Shown here: piece by piece, positions 1-8,579 of the stretch
How the letters are laid out: each line of letters opens with the position of its first letter
How positions within the stretch are numbered: the stretch's first letter is position 1
Source of the DNA: Nocardia vaccinii NBRC 15922
GTDB lineage: Bacteria > Actinomycetota > Actinomycetes > Mycobacteriales > Mycobacteriaceae
Assembly (NCBI RefSeq): GCF_001613305.1
Contig: NZ_BDCC01000053.1
Location: 62,001 to 126,000 of the forward strand
Length of the DNA: 64,000 nt
Direction: 5' to 3'
The notes under the pieces: model-generated
The model's input: the letters and a program-made list of their open reading frames with translations, nothing else
The model's database searches: none
Told to the model about the DNA's origin: nothing
Translations under genes and position numbers: made by a program

Positions 1-573
1 CAGTGCGACCGGTGAAGCGGCGGGATCGGATTGCACCCCGGTGACCTCGGGATCCTCGACGGCCCACCACGGCTGCCCCGCGGCGATCTCGCGAACCGCC
101 CACACCTCGTCCAACATGATGTGTTCGGCGGCAAGGGCTCGTTCGAGCGCGCGCATGAGATAGCGATGTCGTCCCGACCGCACACCCGGAGTACCCGAAT
201 GAGGTGCACCGGCGCGATCGTCGACGATCAACGCGAGCACGGCAACGGTGTTCTCCCGAACGCAGAGCGCGGTCAGGTGGGTGGCCAGCCGTGTCCAGCC
301 GCCGCGGCCGGGCGGCTCCAGGTCGTGCCGGGCGACCGCACTCAGCGATGCCGGACCGGTCCCGCCCGGCGGCTGCCGCAGCAGGTACACCACGAGCGAT
401 CGGCGGGGCACGAAGCCGAGCAGGGCGGGCACAGCGGCAATGCACTCGCGCGGATCGTCGGCCCGCAGCGCGGGCCGGCCATGGTTCGCGTCCCGATCGG
501 CATCGCCGGGCGATTCGGCGGAGGTCCCGGCGAATTCGTCGTCGGCCGGTGTGGGTTCGATAACGGTCGTCAT
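1..573 (-). CDS. DUF4192 family protein, C-terminus cut by the window edge
   Basis: Reading frame open from an ATG at 573 to the window edge, giving the first 191 residues of a longer protein. After an acidic, proline-rich N-terminus comes a region reading RECIAAVPALLGFVPRRSLV, followed by VYLL, which is the hallmark start of the DUF4192 domain found in Nocardia, Mycobacterium and relatives. Such proteins are usually some 350 residues or more, so about half is seen here. The function of the family is unknown. An in-frame ATG four codons upstream (585) is an equally possible start. The upstream 160 bases to the lipoprotein gene hold nothing recognised. Confidence 0.8.
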   Translation of the reverse strand, partial: MTTVIEPTPADDEFAGTSAESPGDADRDANHGRPALRADDPRECIAAVPALLGFVPRRSLVVYLLRQPPGGTGPASLSAVARHDLEPPGRGGWTRLATHLTALCVRENTVAVLALIVDDRAGAPHSGTPGVRSGRHRYLMRALERALAAEHIMLDEVWAVREIAAGQPWWAVEDPEVTGVQSDPAASPVAL

Positions 574-748
574 GTGTCCGACCATGCCCTGCGAGCTGTC
601 CCACAAGACATCGGCGACCTGGTCTTTCACCAGCCCTGGGGACAATCCCCGAGCCTGTGCATCAGACGCCGGGCCGGGCCGCCTGAACCCTATTCCTGTC
701 GGACCCGCCTGCTACGGTTCCTGCAGGGGGACGCTGGGCGTACCCGCC

Positions 749-1471
749 TCATCCCTTGTCCACGTTCTGCACCGCAGCGGTGAACACCTGGTCCAGCGCA
801 GTCATATCGGGTTTGTCTTCGCCGAAGGTCAGATAGGTCGAGATGATCCGCACATCGCCGATCTGCGCCGCGAGAGCGCGCATGGACCGGGTCAGCCCCG
901 GACCACCACGCTGACCGCTCACCGTGCGACGCCAGGCGAGCGAATCGTCGGCGTTCACGGGTGCGGCCGGATCCAATTGGGTGACAACGGTATTGGTGAG
1001 CGGTCCGTGCTGGGCGTGTACCGTGCCGCACTGCTGCAACTGGGTGCGCAGGCGCGAGAGCGGGTCGGTGGTACGAATCAGTTCGACCGTGATGCTCGCG
1101 CGGGTGTCCTCGTCGGCGCCGGCCGTCGCCGCGATCCGCCGCGGATCGGACGGGGGCGAGGCCGCGCACTCCGGCGGAACGACCGTCGCGCCGGAGGGAA
1201 TGCCGCGCAGATCCGCATCGGCGCCGATGGCATCCGAACCGGACAACGCCACGGGCGGATACGTGTCGGGAAACTGCGCGGCGGTCGGCAGCATCGACCC
1301 GAGATCCGCGACAATATGCCTGATCACCGTGGTCTGTCGGGATTCGGTGGCGGGATGTCCGGGCACGGTGGAACCGCAGGCGGTCAGCAGCAAACCCAGC
1401 GCCGCGCACCCGGCGACGCAGCCGAGCCCGAATCGGCGCGGCCACGGATCCGGAGCCTCGGGCGCGTTCAC
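749..1471 (-). CDS. Putative lipoprotein with mycobacterial-type sensor/DUF5642-like domain
   Basis: About 240 residues from a GTG at 1471. The start is chosen because it puts a short charged stretch (PWPRR) before a hydrophobic run and a lipobox LLTAC, as in a type II signal peptide; the cysteine would be lipidated and the protein anchored outside the cytoplasmic membrane. The open frame extends to 1594, but those extra residues would bury the signal peptide. The mature part contains two further cysteines in a pattern (PPEC ... LQQCG) and an ISTYLTFGEDKPD stretch seen in extracellular sensor domains of mycobacterial lipoproteins and PknH. The family assignment is by resemblance only; lipoprotein status is well supported. 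Confidence 0.65.
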   Translation of the reverse strand: MNAPEAPDPWPRRFGLGCVAGCAALGLLLTACGSTVPGHPATESRQTTVIRHIVADLGSMLPTAAQFPDTYPPVALSGSDAIGADADLRGIPSGATVVPPECAASPPSDPRRIAATAGADEDTRASITVELIRTTDPLSRLRTQLQQCGTVHAQHGPLTNTVVTQLDPAAPVNADDSLAWRRTVSGQRGGPGLTRSMRALAAQIGDVRIISTYLTFGEDKPDMTALDQVFTAAVQNVDKG

Positions 1472-1791
1472 TCGGCACACTATGCCCAATGCTCGCACCC
1501 GGCCCCTGCCGCCACGCCGGGGCGCGCCGAGGGTGTGCGCGATTGCGACGGAGCGGGAACTGGATATGCCTGCCGGAAGCGAGATCCGGCCCACAATCGC
1601 GGAATGAGATGGCCTGTCGGCATGTTGTCACGCACACACGGCCTCGTGAAGCGAGACCGACGGCGCCGCCCCGGCAGGGTATGAGGGACAATGGAAGGTG
1701 GTCCCAGAAGACCACATCGGCAGGCGGCGCCGGGTTCGCCACCACCCCGCCGCCGACCGGTTGTGGCGGACCACCCAGGAAGGAGTAAGCG

Positions 1792-2748
1792 ATGGAGGAC
1801 TACGAGTCGCGAATGTACGAACTGGAGTTTCCCGCTCCGCAGCTGTCCGCCGACGACGGCGCGGGCCCGGTGCTGGTACACGGCCTGGAAGGTTTCACCG
1901 ACGCGGGTCATGCGGTACGTCTGGCGACCACCCATCTGCGCGAGAGTCTCGAGGCGGAGCTGGTCGCCTCCTTCGATGTGGACGAGCTGCTGGACTACCG
2001 CTCGCGCCGTCCGCTGATGACGTTCAAGACCGACCACTTCTCCGACTACGCCGAGCCCGAATTGACCCTGTGGGCCGTGAAGGACACCGCGGGCACTCCG
2101 TTCCTGCTGCTGGCCGGGCTGGAGCCGGATCTGCGCTGGGAGAAGTTCGTGACCGCGGTGCGGCTGCTGGCGGAACAGCTGGGCGTGCGCCGCACAATCG
2201 GCCTGAGTGCCATTCCGATGGCGATCCCGCATACCCGTCCGCTCGGCGTCACCGCACATGCCAGCGACCGCGACCTGATCGGCGAGCATCAGCGCTGGCC
2301 GGGCGAATTGCAGGTGCCGGGCAGCGCGTCGTCGCTGCTGGAGTTCCGGATGGCCCAGCACGGCCACGAGTCGATCGGATTCTCGGTCCACGTGCCGCAC
2401 TATCTGGCACAGACCGCCTACCCCGAGGCCGCGCAGACCCTGCTGGAGAACGTGGCCGACAACGCCGGGCTGGATCTGCCGCTGGCCGCGCTGGGCGAGG
2501 CGGCGGCTCGGGTGCGCGAGCAGGTGAACGAGCACATCGCGGGTAATACCGAGGTGGAGACGGTCGTTCAGGCGCTCGAGCGGCAATACGACAGCTTCGT
2601 CACCGCACAGGAGCGTCAGTCCAGTCTGCTGGCCAGCGATGCCGATCTGCCGACCGGCGAGGAGCTGGGTGCGGAATTCGAGCGTTTCCTGGCCGAGCAG
2701 TCCGGATTCGGCGATTCGGACACTCCGGAGAACGGCGACCTGCGCTGA
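1792..2748 (+). CDS. PAC2 family protein
   Basis: 318 residues starting at an ATG preceded by a good GGAG-type ribosome site seven bases upstream. The N-terminal half carries the PAC2 signature (VHGLEGFTDAGHAVRLATTHL near residue 27, then a body with LLAGLEPDLRWEKF), a fold related to archaeal and eukaryotic proteasome assembly chaperones. Actinobacteria with proteasomes usually encode two or more such proteins; the M. tuberculosis Rv2714 type is the likely counterpart. The C-terminal 90 residues form a charged helical region (EQVNEHIAGNTEVETVVQALERQYD). The biochemical role is not established. It is monocistronic or leads into the helicase gene 170 bases downstream on the same strand. Confidence 0.85.
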   Translation: MEDYESRMYELEFPAPQLSADDGAGPVLVHGLEGFTDAGHAVRLATTHLRESLEAELVASFDVDELLDYRSRRPLMTFKTDHFSDYAEPELTLWAVKDTAGTPFLLLAGLEPDLRWEKFVTAVRLLAEQLGVRRTIGLSAIPMAIPHTRPLGVTAHASDRDLIGEHQRWPGELQVPGSASSLLEFRMAQHGHESIGFSVHVPHYLAQTAYPEAAQTLLENVADNAGLDLPLAALGEAAARVREQVNEHIAGNTEVETVVQALERQYDSFVTAQERQSSLLASDADLPTGEELGAEFERFLAEQSGFGDSDTPENGDLR

Positions 2749-2919
2749 CCCTGGTTTGTCCCGGCAGTCGGACACAACTGTCCGGCACGTCCGGCTTCGA
2801 CGGGGTATCGGCCGGTTCGGCCACACCGCGTTACCGGAGTGCGTTCCATCAACCGCCGCAGCCAGGGGCGACAGGATGCTCCGGGGGCCGTGCGCATCTC
2901 GCACCGGCACGGAGGCAGA

Positions 2920-5436
2920 ATGGGCACAGTGCAGCTGTCCGAACTGATCCCCGACCGTGCCGTGCCCGACGTGGATCCCGACTGGCTGTTCGAGTCGTTC
3001 TCCGGCTGGACCTCGGACCAGGGTCTGACGCTGTATCCGGCGCAGGAGGAGGCGCTGCTCGAGTTGATGACCGGGGCCAATGTGATCCTGTCGACCCCGA
3101 CCGGCTCCGGTAAATCAATGGTCGCCATCGGCGCGCACTTCACCGCGTTGAACACTGGTCAGCGCAGTTATTACACCGCGCCGATCAAGGCTCTGGTCAG
3201 CGAGAAGTTCTTCGCCCTGTGCGAGGTGTTCGGCGCCGACCGGGTCGGCATGGTCACCGGTGACGCCGCGGTGAATCCGGACGCGCCGATCATCTGCGCG
3301 ACCGCCGAGATCCTGGCGAATCTGGCCCTGCGCGAAGGTGCGAACGCCGACGTCGGCCAGGTGGTGATGGACGAATTTCATTTCTACGCCGATCCGGATC
3401 GCGGCTGGGCGTGGCAGGTTCCGCTGCTCGAACTGCCGCGGGCCCAATTCCTGCTCATGTCCGCCACTTTGGGTGAGGTCGATTTCTTCGCGAATGACCT
3501 GCATCGCCGCACCGGGCGCCCGACCGCGATCGTCAGCGGGTCGGAACGTCCTGTGCCCCTGATGTTCTCGTATGTGCGCACCCCGATCACCGAAACTCTC
3601 GAGGATCTGGTCACCACCAGTCAGGCCCCGGTGTACGTCGTGCACTTCACCCAGGCCGCGGCCCTGGAGCGGGCCCAGGCGCTGACCAGCGTCAACTTCG
3701 CCTCGAAGGCGGAGAAGGAGGCGATCGCCGAGGCGCTGGGCGGCTTCCGATTCGCCACCGGGTTCGGTAAAACCCTCTCCCGGTTGATCCGGCACGGGAT
3801 CGGCGTCCATCACGCCGGTATGCTGCCGAAATACCGCCGCCTGGTGGAACGGCTCGCCCAGGAGGGCCTGCTGAAAGTAGTGTGCGGCACCGACACCCTC
3901 GGCGTCGGCATCAACGTGCCGATCCGCACCGTCCTGCTGACCGGCCTGACCAAATTCGACGGCGTGCGCACGCGCCGGCTCAAATCGCGGGAATTCCATC
4001 AGATCGCCGGACGCGCCGGACGCGCCGGCTACGACACCATGGGCACCGTCGTGGTGCAGGCCCCCGAGCACGAGGTGGAGAACGCGCGCCTGCGCGCCAA
4101 AGCGGGCGACGATCCCAAGAAACAGCGCCGGGTGCAGTTGCGCAAACCAACGGAGGGTTTCGTGTCCTGGTCGGAGGAGACCTTCGACCGGCTCGTCGCC
4201 GCCCAGCCCGAACCGATGGTGTCGCGATTCCAGGTCACCAATGCGATGCTGCTGAACGTCATCGCCCGGCCCGGGAACTGTTTCGACGCGATGCGGCATC
4301 TGCTCGAAGACAATCACGAGCCCCGCGCGGCGCAGCGCAAACATATCGTCAAGGCGATTCGCCTGTACCGCGCGCTGCGCGATGCTGGGGTGGTGCAGCA
4401 GCTCGACGAACCCGATGCCCTCGGCCGGCGCGCACGCCTGACCGTCGATCTGCAACGCGATTTCGCTCTCGATCAGCCGCTCTCGCCGTTCGCCCTGGCC
4501 GCCCTGGATCTGCTGGACGACTCCGCACCCACCTACACCCTCGACGTGGTCTCCATCATCGAGTCCACCCTCGAGGACCCGCGCCAGCTGCTGATGGCCC
4601 AGCAGCACAAGGCGCGTGGCGAGGCCATCGCGGAGATGAAGGCCGACGGTATCGAATACGACGAGCGGATGGAGCTGCTCGAAGAGGTCACCTGGCCCAA
4701 ACCCCTGGCCGAGTTGATCGAGCCCGCGTTCGAGACCTACCGCGGCGGTCACCCATGGGTGTCGGAATTCACACCGTCACCGAAGTCGGTGGTGCGCGAG
4801 ATGATCGAGCGCTCACTGACCTTCGCCGAACTGGTGAGCAACTACGAGCTGGCTCGCTCGGAGGGCGTGGTCCTGCGCTACCTGGCCGACGCGTATCGCG
4901 CCCTGCGCCGCACGGTGCCCGAATCCGCGCGCACCGAGGAGCTCGAGGATCTCACCGAATGGCTGGGCGAACTTGTGCGCCAAGTGGATTCGAGTCTACT
5001 GGACGAGTGGGAGCAGCTCACCAATCCGGGTGCGGAGAACGATGCCGAGCAGCTGGCCTTCGGTTCGGAGACGGTCCGCCCGATCTCGGCCAACGAGCGA
5101 GCCTTCCGGGTCCTGGTGCGCAACGCCATGTTCCGCCGCGTGGAGCTCGCGGCGCTGGGCCGCTGGGCGGCTCTGGACGACCTCGACGACGGCCTGGACT
5201 GGGAAGCCGAACTGGACCCCTATTTCGCCGAATACGACGAGATCGGCACCGGCCCGGAAGCACGCGGTCCGCAACTGTTCCAGATCGAACAGCGGCCCGG
5301 CCTGTGGCGGGTCCGCCAGGTACTCGCCGACCCGGCCGGTGATCACGGCTGGTCGATCGATGCCGTGGTCGATCTGCCCGCCTCCGACGCCGCCGGCGAG
5401 GTGGTGTTCGACGAGGTCACGGTGAGTGCGGGATGA
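2920..5436 (+). CDS. Ski2-like DEAD/DEAH-box helicase with C-terminal DUF3516-type region
   Basis: 838 residues from the ATG at 2920, which has a GGAGG site four bases upstream; the frame is open further back to 2839 without a ribosome site. Superfamily 2 helicase motifs are all visible: Walker A TPTGSGKS (about residue 59), DEFH in place of DEAD/DEVH (151), SAT (about 180), GTDTLGVGINVP, and the motif VI QIAGRAGRAGYD (about 360). The order and the motif VI type place it with the Ski2/Mtr4/HelY group, which unwinds RNA or DNA using ATP. The C-terminal 400 residues are helical and match the actinobacterial DUF3516 helicases rather than the DSHCT domain of HelY. Substrate unknown. Confidence 0.85.
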   Translation: MGTVQLSELIPDRAVPDVDPDWLFESFSGWTSDQGLTLYPAQEEALLELMTGANVILSTPTGSGKSMVAIGAHFTALNTGQRSYYTAPIKALVSEKFFALCEVFGADRVGMVTGDAAVNPDAPIICATAEILANLALREGANADVGQVVMDEFHFYADPDRGWAWQVPLLELPRAQFLLMSATLGEVDFFANDLHRRTGRPTAIVSGSERPVPLMFSYVRTPITETLEDLVTTSQAPVYVVHFTQAAALERAQALTSVNFASKAEKEAIAEALGGFRFATGFGKTLSRLIRHGIGVHHAGMLPKYRRLVERLAQEGLLKVVCGTDTLGVGINVPIRTVLLTGLTKFDGVRTRRLKSREFHQIAGRAGRAGYDTMGTVVVQAPEHEVENARLRAKAGDDPKKQRRVQLRKPTEGFVSWSEETFDRLVAAQPEPMVSRFQVTNAMLLNVIARPGNCFDAMRHLLEDNHEPRAAQRKHIVKAIRLYRALRDAGVVQQLDEPDALGRRARLTVDLQRDFALDQPLSPFALAALDLLDDSAPTYTLDVVSIIESTLEDPRQLLMAQQHKARGEAIAEMKADGIEYDERMELLEEVTWPKPLAELIEPAFETYRGGHPWVSEFTPSPKSVVREMIERSLTFAELVSNYELARSEGVVLRYLADAYRALRRTVPESARTEELEDLTEWLGELVRQVDSSLLDEWEQLTNPGAENDAEQLAFGSETVRPISANERAFRVLVRNAMFRRVELAALGRWAALDDLDDGLDWEAELDPYFAEYDEIGTGPEARGPQLFQIEQRPGLWRVRQVLADPAGDHGWSIDAVVDLPASDAAGEVVFDEVTVSAG

Positions 5437-5679
5437 GTACCGCACAGCACACCGCCGTCCCTGCCCGCACGTTGCGCCGAAAACCCGGTACCGTTCGCAC
5501 GGGTCGCGAAATCAGCTGACCAACCTGCCGTATTCGGCTGCGCGCGGTTCATTGCCGCACCGGCGCACACGTGATCAAGACGATCTCGATCCAGTTCGTT
5601 TTCTACCGCCTCCCGCTGATACGCTCTCGCTCGCTGTCCGCCGTGGGAGGCTGCCCGGAAGAAAGAGAGTTCCCTCAGA

Positions 5680-6813
5680 TTGTTCGGTCCACACGTGCCC
5701 GAGTCGCCTTGCCTCGTCATCGACCTCTCCCGCGTACGGGACAATTTCCGCGCATTGCGATCCGCGCTGAGCAACCTGGGCAGCCGCCATCCGTTGCGAA
5801 TTCGGTTCGCGGTCAAGGCATCTCCCATGCCGGAGATCATCCGGCTGCTCGCCGACGAGGGTGCGGAGTTCGACGTCGCCAGTATCGGCGAGATCGAGCA
5901 GTGCCTCGCGCTCGGCGTGGACCCGGCGACGCTGTGCTTCGGAAACCCGATCAAGAAGGCGGCCCATATCGCGGCGGCCCATGCCGCGGGCGTGCGCCGC
6001 TACGCCTTCGACACCGAGGACGACCTGACCCGGATCAGCGAATACGCGCCGGGTTCGGAGGTGGAGTGCCGGTTCCTGGCCTCGACGCCGCAGTCGCGGA
6101 CGCCGTTCGGCACGAAATTCGGCTGCGCCCCGGGTGAAGCGGTGCGGCTGCTGGTGCGCGCCCGCGATCTCGGCCTCGTGCCGGTGGGCCCCTACTTCCA
6201 CGTCGGGTCACAGCAGCTCGATCCGTCCGCATGGCGGATCGGCATCGAACAGGCCGCCGCGATCACGGAAGCGCTGGCGGTCAAGGACATTCCGGTACGT
6301 TCGGTGAATATCGGTGGCGGACTGCCGATTTCGTACGCCGATCCGGCGCCGGAGCTGTCCGAGCTGGGTGCGGTGATCGCCGAGACGGCCGCACGCCACC
6401 TTCCCGAGCACATCGACGTCGTCGTGGAGCCCGGCCGGGCCCTGGTGGGCAATGCCGGAGTGATCCACGCCGAGGTCGTCAATGTGCGCATAGCGCCGGA
6501 CGGGCGGCGCTGGGTATACCTCGACATCGGCCGTTACAACGGAATGGCCGAGACCGAGAACGAGTACATCGCCTACCGGATCGTGACATCGCGAGACGGT
6601 GACGCAGCGGACGAGGCGGTGATTGCCGGTCCGACCTGCGACGGGGACGACGTACTCTATCAACGCACGCGGGTCCTTCTCCCGACCACGCTGCGAGCCG
6701 GCGATCCTGTTCGGATCCTCGATGCCGGCGCATATACGGCGAGCTATTCGTCGGTGTCCTTCAACGGTTTTCCGCCTTTGACTGTTCACGTCATCGGCGC
6801 TGAGCGAGAGTGA
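5680..6813 (+). CDS. PLP-dependent ornithine/lysine decarboxylase (alanine-racemase fold)
   Basis: 377 residues from a TTG at 5680, with a purine-rich stretch (GAAAGAGAG) about ten bases upstream; a GTG five codons on is an alternative. It is a fold-III decarboxylase: the PLP lysine sits in FAVKASP (K46), followed by a glycine loop GGGLP, the phosphate-binding EPGRAL, and GPTCDGDD near residue 316, whose cysteine and aspartates come from the partner subunit in the dimeric active site. The family makes putrescine from ornithine or cadaverine from lysine. Its stop codon overlaps the start of the fused speD-speE gene, so diamine and its aminopropyl acceptor enzyme are made together. Preference between ornithine and lysine cannot be read with confidence from the sequence. 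Confidence 0.88.
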   Translation: MFGPHVPESPCLVIDLSRVRDNFRALRSALSNLGSRHPLRIRFAVKASPMPEIIRLLADEGAEFDVASIGEIEQCLALGVDPATLCFGNPIKKAAHIAAAHAAGVRRYAFDTEDDLTRISEYAPGSEVECRFLASTPQSRTPFGTKFGCAPGEAVRLLVRARDLGLVPVGPYFHVGSQQLDPSAWRIGIEQAAAITEALAVKDIPVRSVNIGGGLPISYADPAPELSELGAVIAETAARHLPEHIDVVVEPGRALVGNAGVIHAEVVNVRIAPDGRRWVYLDIGRYNGMAETENEYIAYRIVTSRDGDAADEAVIAGPTCDGDDVLYQRTRVLLPTTLRAGDPVRILDAGAYTASYSSVSFNGFPPLTVHVIGAERE

Positions 6814-8039
6814 GTTCAGCAATGACGGCAGAATTCACCGGCTGGCACGTGCTGGCCGAGTTCGGTGGTGTCGACACGGCCCTGTGCGACGATCTCGAAC
6901 GACTCGAAGCAGCCCTTCGAAAATCGTTGGTCGCCGCGGGGGTGACCATCTGCGATGTCGTGCACAAGAAGTTCGACCCGCAGGGTGTCACCGTGCTGGC
7001 GTTGCTGTCCGAATCCCATGCGTCCATCCACACCTATCCGGAATCCGGCGACATCTTCGTCGACGTGTTCACCTGCGGAAGTATCGGTGCGGGCGCCACC
7101 ACGGCGGTGGAGTTGCTGCGGCAGGAACTCTCCCCCGCGTCGGTGCACACGGAGGTGATCCAGCGCGGGCGCGGCGCCCGGCGCATCCACGAGCCGGTCG
7201 GCCCGGGCACGACCCGGGTGTGGAATCTGCACGACGTCATAGTCGACACCCGGACCCCGTTCCAGCACATGGTGATCGCACGCACCGAGCAGGGCGTGAG
7301 CCTGTTCTCCGACGACGATCGTCAATCCACCGAATTCTCCCAGCTGACCTACCACGAGGCCATGCTCGTCCCCGGTTACGCACTGGCCGAGAAGCTGGAT
7401 CGGGTGCTGATCGTCGGTTCCGGCGAGGGCGTAGCCGCACAGATGTCGGTCGCCGCGGGCGCGTCGATCGTCGATCACGTGGATATCGACCGGCAAGAGG
7501 TGGAGTTGTGCGCCGAGCACCTCCCCTACGGATATTCCCCGGCGGATCTGGCCGAGGCGGTCGCGCAGTCCGGCCCGATCAAGATGCACTTCGCCGATGG
7601 CTGGGACTTCCTGGCCGAGGCCGAGGCGACGGGTGTGCGATACGATCTGATCTGCATCGATCTACCCGATGAGCGGGTCGAGGAAGCACAGCACAACCGG
7701 TTGTACGAGGACGAATTCCTGGAGCGATGCCGCGCGCTGCTGGCCGAGGGCGGGGTGCTGGCCGTCCAGGCGGGTTGTCAGACCATGTGGCGCAACGAGA
7801 CGCTCAAGCGTTCCTGGGCCCGGTTCCACGCGCTGTTCCCCACTGTCGTGCCGTACGTCAGCGATGAGCACGAGTGGACCTTCCTGTTCGGTACGCCGAA
7901 GGCGATCGATGATCCGGTGGCGAAGATGACCGCGACACTGCCGCGACTGCCCTACCGCGCGCAGACGGTCGACGAGCGAGCCCTGGTCCGCGGTGCGATC
8001 GAACCGCACGCACTGCGCGCACCCGTGGGCGTCGGCTGA
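6810..8039 (+). CDS. Fused S-adenosylmethionine decarboxylase / spermidine synthase
   Basis: 409 residues (GTG at 6810 overlapping the upstream stop by four bases; an in-frame ATG at 6822 is the alternative). Residues 5-115 are a prokaryotic AdoMet decarboxylase: the self-cleaving site LSESHASIHTYPE, where the chain would break between Glu68 and Ser69 to form the pyruvoyl group, and VDVFTCG with catalytic Cys89. Residues 135-390 are an aminopropyltransferase: YHEAM (179), the AdoMet glycine loop VGSGEG (about 202), VDIDRQEV, and the catalytic aspartate region CIDLPDE (about 281). One polypeptide would thus make decarboxylated AdoMet and transfer its aminopropyl group to the diamine made by the upstream decarboxylase. 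No linker is evident beyond about 20 residues. Confidence 0.9.
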   Translation: MSSAMTAEFTGWHVLAEFGGVDTALCDDLERLEAALRKSLVAAGVTICDVVHKKFDPQGVTVLALLSESHASIHTYPESGDIFVDVFTCGSIGAGATTAVELLRQELSPASVHTEVIQRGRGARRIHEPVGPGTTRVWNLHDVIVDTRTPFQHMVIARTEQGVSLFSDDDRQSTEFSQLTYHEAMLVPGYALAEKLDRVLIVGSGEGVAAQMSVAAGASIVDHVDIDRQEVELCAEHLPYGYSPADLAEAVAQSGPIKMHFADGWDFLAEAEATGVRYDLICIDLPDERVEEAQHNRLYEDEFLERCRALLAEGGVLAVQAGCQTMWRNETLKRSWARFHALFPTVVPYVSDEHEWTFLFGTPKAIDDPVAKMTATLPRLPYRAQTVDERALVRGAIEPHALRAPVGVG

Positions 8040-8102
8040 GATTCACCGACTCGACCTCCGCAAGTCGAGGGCGAAATCACCCGCTTCGCAATACCGTGGA
8101 GT

Positions 8103-8549
8103 ATGCGCACTTTCGTCCATCTCCTCCTGCTGGTTTGTGCTGTCGCGGTGGCGGTGGGAACCTTCGGGCCGCTCATCGGCACCGTCGAAGCCCGGCATGT
8201 GCAGCTCACCGAACTGCGCGACGGGTTCCCCGCCGGTCGCAGCCTCGATCAGATCCAGGCGCAGTCGGTCACTCTGCAGACATCGCTCGCGATAATCCTG
8301 CTCGGCGTCGCGGCGGTGATCCTGCTGGCCGCGCTGTTCGGCTCGCGTCTGCTGGGCTGGCTGGGCGTCCTGGTCGGCCTCGCCACCCTCGGCGTGCTGG
8401 CCTGGCGCCTGGACAGCTCCTTCGACAATCAGATCCGGAACGACTACCACACCCTGTTCAGCGGTACCTGGGGCTTGTACGCAGTGGGCGGTGGTTTGAT
8501 CGTCGGGTTGCTGTGCCTGCTGGTACCCCGCGAGCGGCGAGGTCTCTGA
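8103..8549 (+). CDS. Small hypothetical membrane protein
   Basis: 148 residues. Hydrophobic segments at about 4-24, 60-80, 82-100 and 122-142 predict four membrane helices, with an exported-looking loop of some 35 residues after the first. The first segment ends in VGTFGPLIGTV without a lipobox or a clear cleavage site. It lies 63 bases after the polyamine operon on the same strand and ends 30 bases before the convergent caspase-FtsK gene, so co-transcription with the polyamine genes is possible. I do not recognise the family. Confidence 0.6.
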   Translation: MRTFVHLLLLVCAVAVAVGTFGPLIGTVEARHVQLTELRDGFPAGRSLDQIQAQSVTLQTSLAIILLGVAAVILLAALFGSRLLGWLGVLVGLATLGVLAWRLDSSFDNQIRNDYHTLFSGTWGLYAVGGGLIVGLLCLLVPRERRGL

Positions 8550-8579
8550 ACGCCCGTCGGCCGCATCCAGCTCATCCGG

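Noticed and set aside
8050..8069. CTCGAC/GTCGAG hairpin after the polyamine operon as terminator
   Set aside because: Only six pairs and no T-tract; too weak to list as a feature.
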